Assembly (NCBI RefSeq): GCF_000003605.2
Contig: NW_003138455.1
Location: 1-32,839, forward strand
Direction: 5' to 3'
Source of the DNA: Saccoglossus kowalevskii
Lineage: Eukaryota > Hemichordata > Enteropneusta > Harrimaniidae
Length of the DNA stretch: 32,839 nt
Below the pieces are notes generated by a model, which was given only the letters and a program-made list of their open reading frames with translations, did not search any database and had not been told where the DNA came from. The position numbers and the translations under genes are program-made. This document shows positions 31,853 through 32,839 of the stretch, piece by piece. Position 1 is the first letter of the stretch; each line of letters begins with the position of its first letter.

Positions 31853-31934
31853 AGGCAGCGGTGGGATACGAACACACGCCATCGAAATGACTGGTGCCTT
31901 AAACCAGCGCCTTAGACCGCTCGGCCACGCTACC
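31853..31934 (-). pseudogene. B/A mosaic tRNA-Leu(AAG)-like
   Basis: As 9340-9421, plus a T-stem change (gaacacacg). Confidence 0.72.
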
Positions 31935-32267
31935 CATAATTACTTTGCAAAAACGACGCAATTACCCTGAAACTCAAGCATTTCGTGTGTGTTTCGGTAT
32001 TTACCGAGACGACTGAAGTGATATTTGTAATAATGCAAAAGCCAAAAATGCGAATACTATTTCTGGGAATTTTTGACGCTGTAGTTACTCATTAAATGTG
32101 TTCACCATGTTTCATTTCATCATCTAATCAGATTGTATGCACTGCTTAATTATTTGCCGTGAATATTTGTTGGATTTCAACATGCGAAATAAACATGTGC
32201 ATAGTCGTAAACACTGAAATTGTATTATGCCAGCATAAATGACTGTTCTGCAAAATACTAAACAACA

Positions 32268-32349
32268 TGGCAGCGGTGGTATTCGAACCCACGCCAGCGA
32301 AATGACTGGTGCCTTAAACAAGCGCCTTTGACCGCTCGGCCACGCTACC
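32268..32349 (-). pseudogene. tRNA-Leu(AAG)-like, family D
   Basis: Body identical to 17270-17351, and opens the block that repeats 17,126 onward. Confidence 0.75.
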
Positions 32350-32684
32350 CATAATAACATTGCAAAAACGACACAATTACCCGGAAACACAAGCATTTCA
32401 TGTGTGTTTGGGTATTTACCGAGACGACTGAAGTGATATTTGTAATAATGCAAATGCCGAAAATGCGAATACTATTTTCTGAGAATTTTTGACTCTGTGG
32501 TTACTCATTAAAATGTGTTCACCGGGTTTCATTTCATCATCTAATCAGATTGTATGCATTGCTTAGTTACTTGCCGTGAATATTTGTTTTATTTTAAAGT
32601 GCGACTAAAACATGTGCATAGCCGTATGCACAGAAATTGAATTACGGCAGCTTGAATGACAGTTGTGCAAAATACTAAACAACA

Positions 32685-32766
32685 TGGCAGCGGTGGGATT
32701 CGAACCCACGCCATCGAAATGACTGGTGCCTAAAACCAACGCCTTAGACCGCTCGGCCACGCTACC
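32685..32766 (-). tRNA. tRNA-Leu(UAG), C27 to U
   Basis: Counterpart of the intact UAG copy at 17678-17759, with one change giving a U27-G43 wobble. It keeps the trailer bases deleted in that copy. Likely functional; its leader is cut by the window end. Confidence 0.82.
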
Positions 32767-32839
32767 CATAACTACTTTACTAAAACAAGGCAATTACCCA
32801 GGAACAAAAGCATTTCATGTGTATTTCGGTATTTACCAA

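Larger units (their letters stand above)
1..32839. repeat. Tandem array of ~418-bp tRNA-Leu monomers (79 copies)
   Basis: The whole window is head-to-tail monomers, each an 82-nt tRNA-Leu on the minus strand plus about 336 bp of spacer. Discriminator positions fall every 417-418 bp with few exceptions: 406 bp before 979, 408 before 17678, 403 before 22257, and 423 before 2238 and 6419, the last two caused by a shared 5-bp insertion. Both ends are cut inside a monomer. Families differ in the tRNA and in spacer blocks, for example 'aataacggcagc' (A and C side) against 'tattatgccagc' (B and D side). Constant spacing and orientation, with close similarity through the spacer, indicate growth by unequal crossing-over and conversion rather than by scattered retroposition. 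Confidence 0.98.
32124..32839. repeat. Edge block matching 17126-17839
   Basis: A D unit then a UAG unit, with the same private marks (ataataacattg, acccggaaac, ataactactttac, atttaccaa) as 17126-17839. Similarity runs to the last base, so it probably continues past the window. Confidence 0.75.

Noticed and set aside
1..32839. tRNA-derived SINE family
   Set aside because: Units are strictly head-to-tail at fixed spacing, with no A-rich tail, no target-site duplication and no unrelated DNA between them.
1..32839. CRISPR array
   Set aside because: The repeat is about 418 bp with no short-repeat/unique-spacer alternation, and the unit is a eukaryotic tRNA gene.
1..32839. Bacterial, organellar or viral tRNA cluster
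   Set aside because: CCA is not encoded, Pol III boxes and T4 stops are present, and a single isotype is repeated; bacterial and organellar clusters mix isotypes.

Overview
The window is one uninterrupted tandem array, in effect a satellite, with a monomer of about 418 bp (most spacings 417-418 bp, range 403-423). Every monomer carries one 82-nt leucine tRNA gene or a decayed relative of it, always on the minus strand. I place 79 copies, the first at 156-237 and the last at 32685-32766, and both window ends cut through the array, so it continues on both sides. I find no protein gene, mobile element, rRNA or CRISPR array. The short open frames are translations of the tRNA or its spacer.

The tRNA is eukaryotic and nuclear: the 5' end is GGTAGCG, CCA is not encoded, the Pol III A box (TGGCCGAGCGG) and B box (GGTTCGAATCC) are canonical, and a long variable arm with a CAT/ATG stem marks a class II tRNA. 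The sequence closely resembles animal tRNA-Leu(AAG), as recalled and not searched. An animal genome is likely, but I cannot name the species.

There are four interleaved families. Family A has discriminator A73, a sound cloverleaf and anticodon AAG; 18 copies are identical over all 82 nt and about 18 more differ by one or two mostly tolerable changes. Family B shares U73, A58 to U and a 29-41 mismatch, so it looks non-functional yet was amplified. Family C carries anticodon UAG in nine copies, of which three look sound and a fourth has one acceptor mismatch. Family D has a 53-61 T-stem mismatch plus the B-type anticodon-stem mismatch. I call 40 copies plausible tRNA genes and 39 pseudogenes. 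Mosaic copies switch family inside the tRNA.

Layout: 1-3,000 alternates A and B; 3,000-5,250 is a run of perfect A copies; 5,250-11,100 is mixed A/B and mosaic; 11,100-19,000 is rich in C and D with a second A run; 19,000-22,000 is A with a three-copy amplification; 22,000-24,400 is C/D and includes a stretch of collapsed homopolymers; 24,400-32,839 is a patchwork of blocks also seen earlier in the window, including a five-unit block offset by 8,747 bp and an edge block offset by about 15.0 kb.

Each 336-bp spacer contains a T4 Pol III stop after the tRNA, a perfect octamer ATGCAAAT about 100 bp upstream of the tRNA, and two abutting inverted repeats between the octamer and the gene. The copies would work as independent Pol III units. 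Their number suggests high leucine-tRNA dosage, a chromatin role, or simple satellite expansion; the sequence alone does not decide between these.
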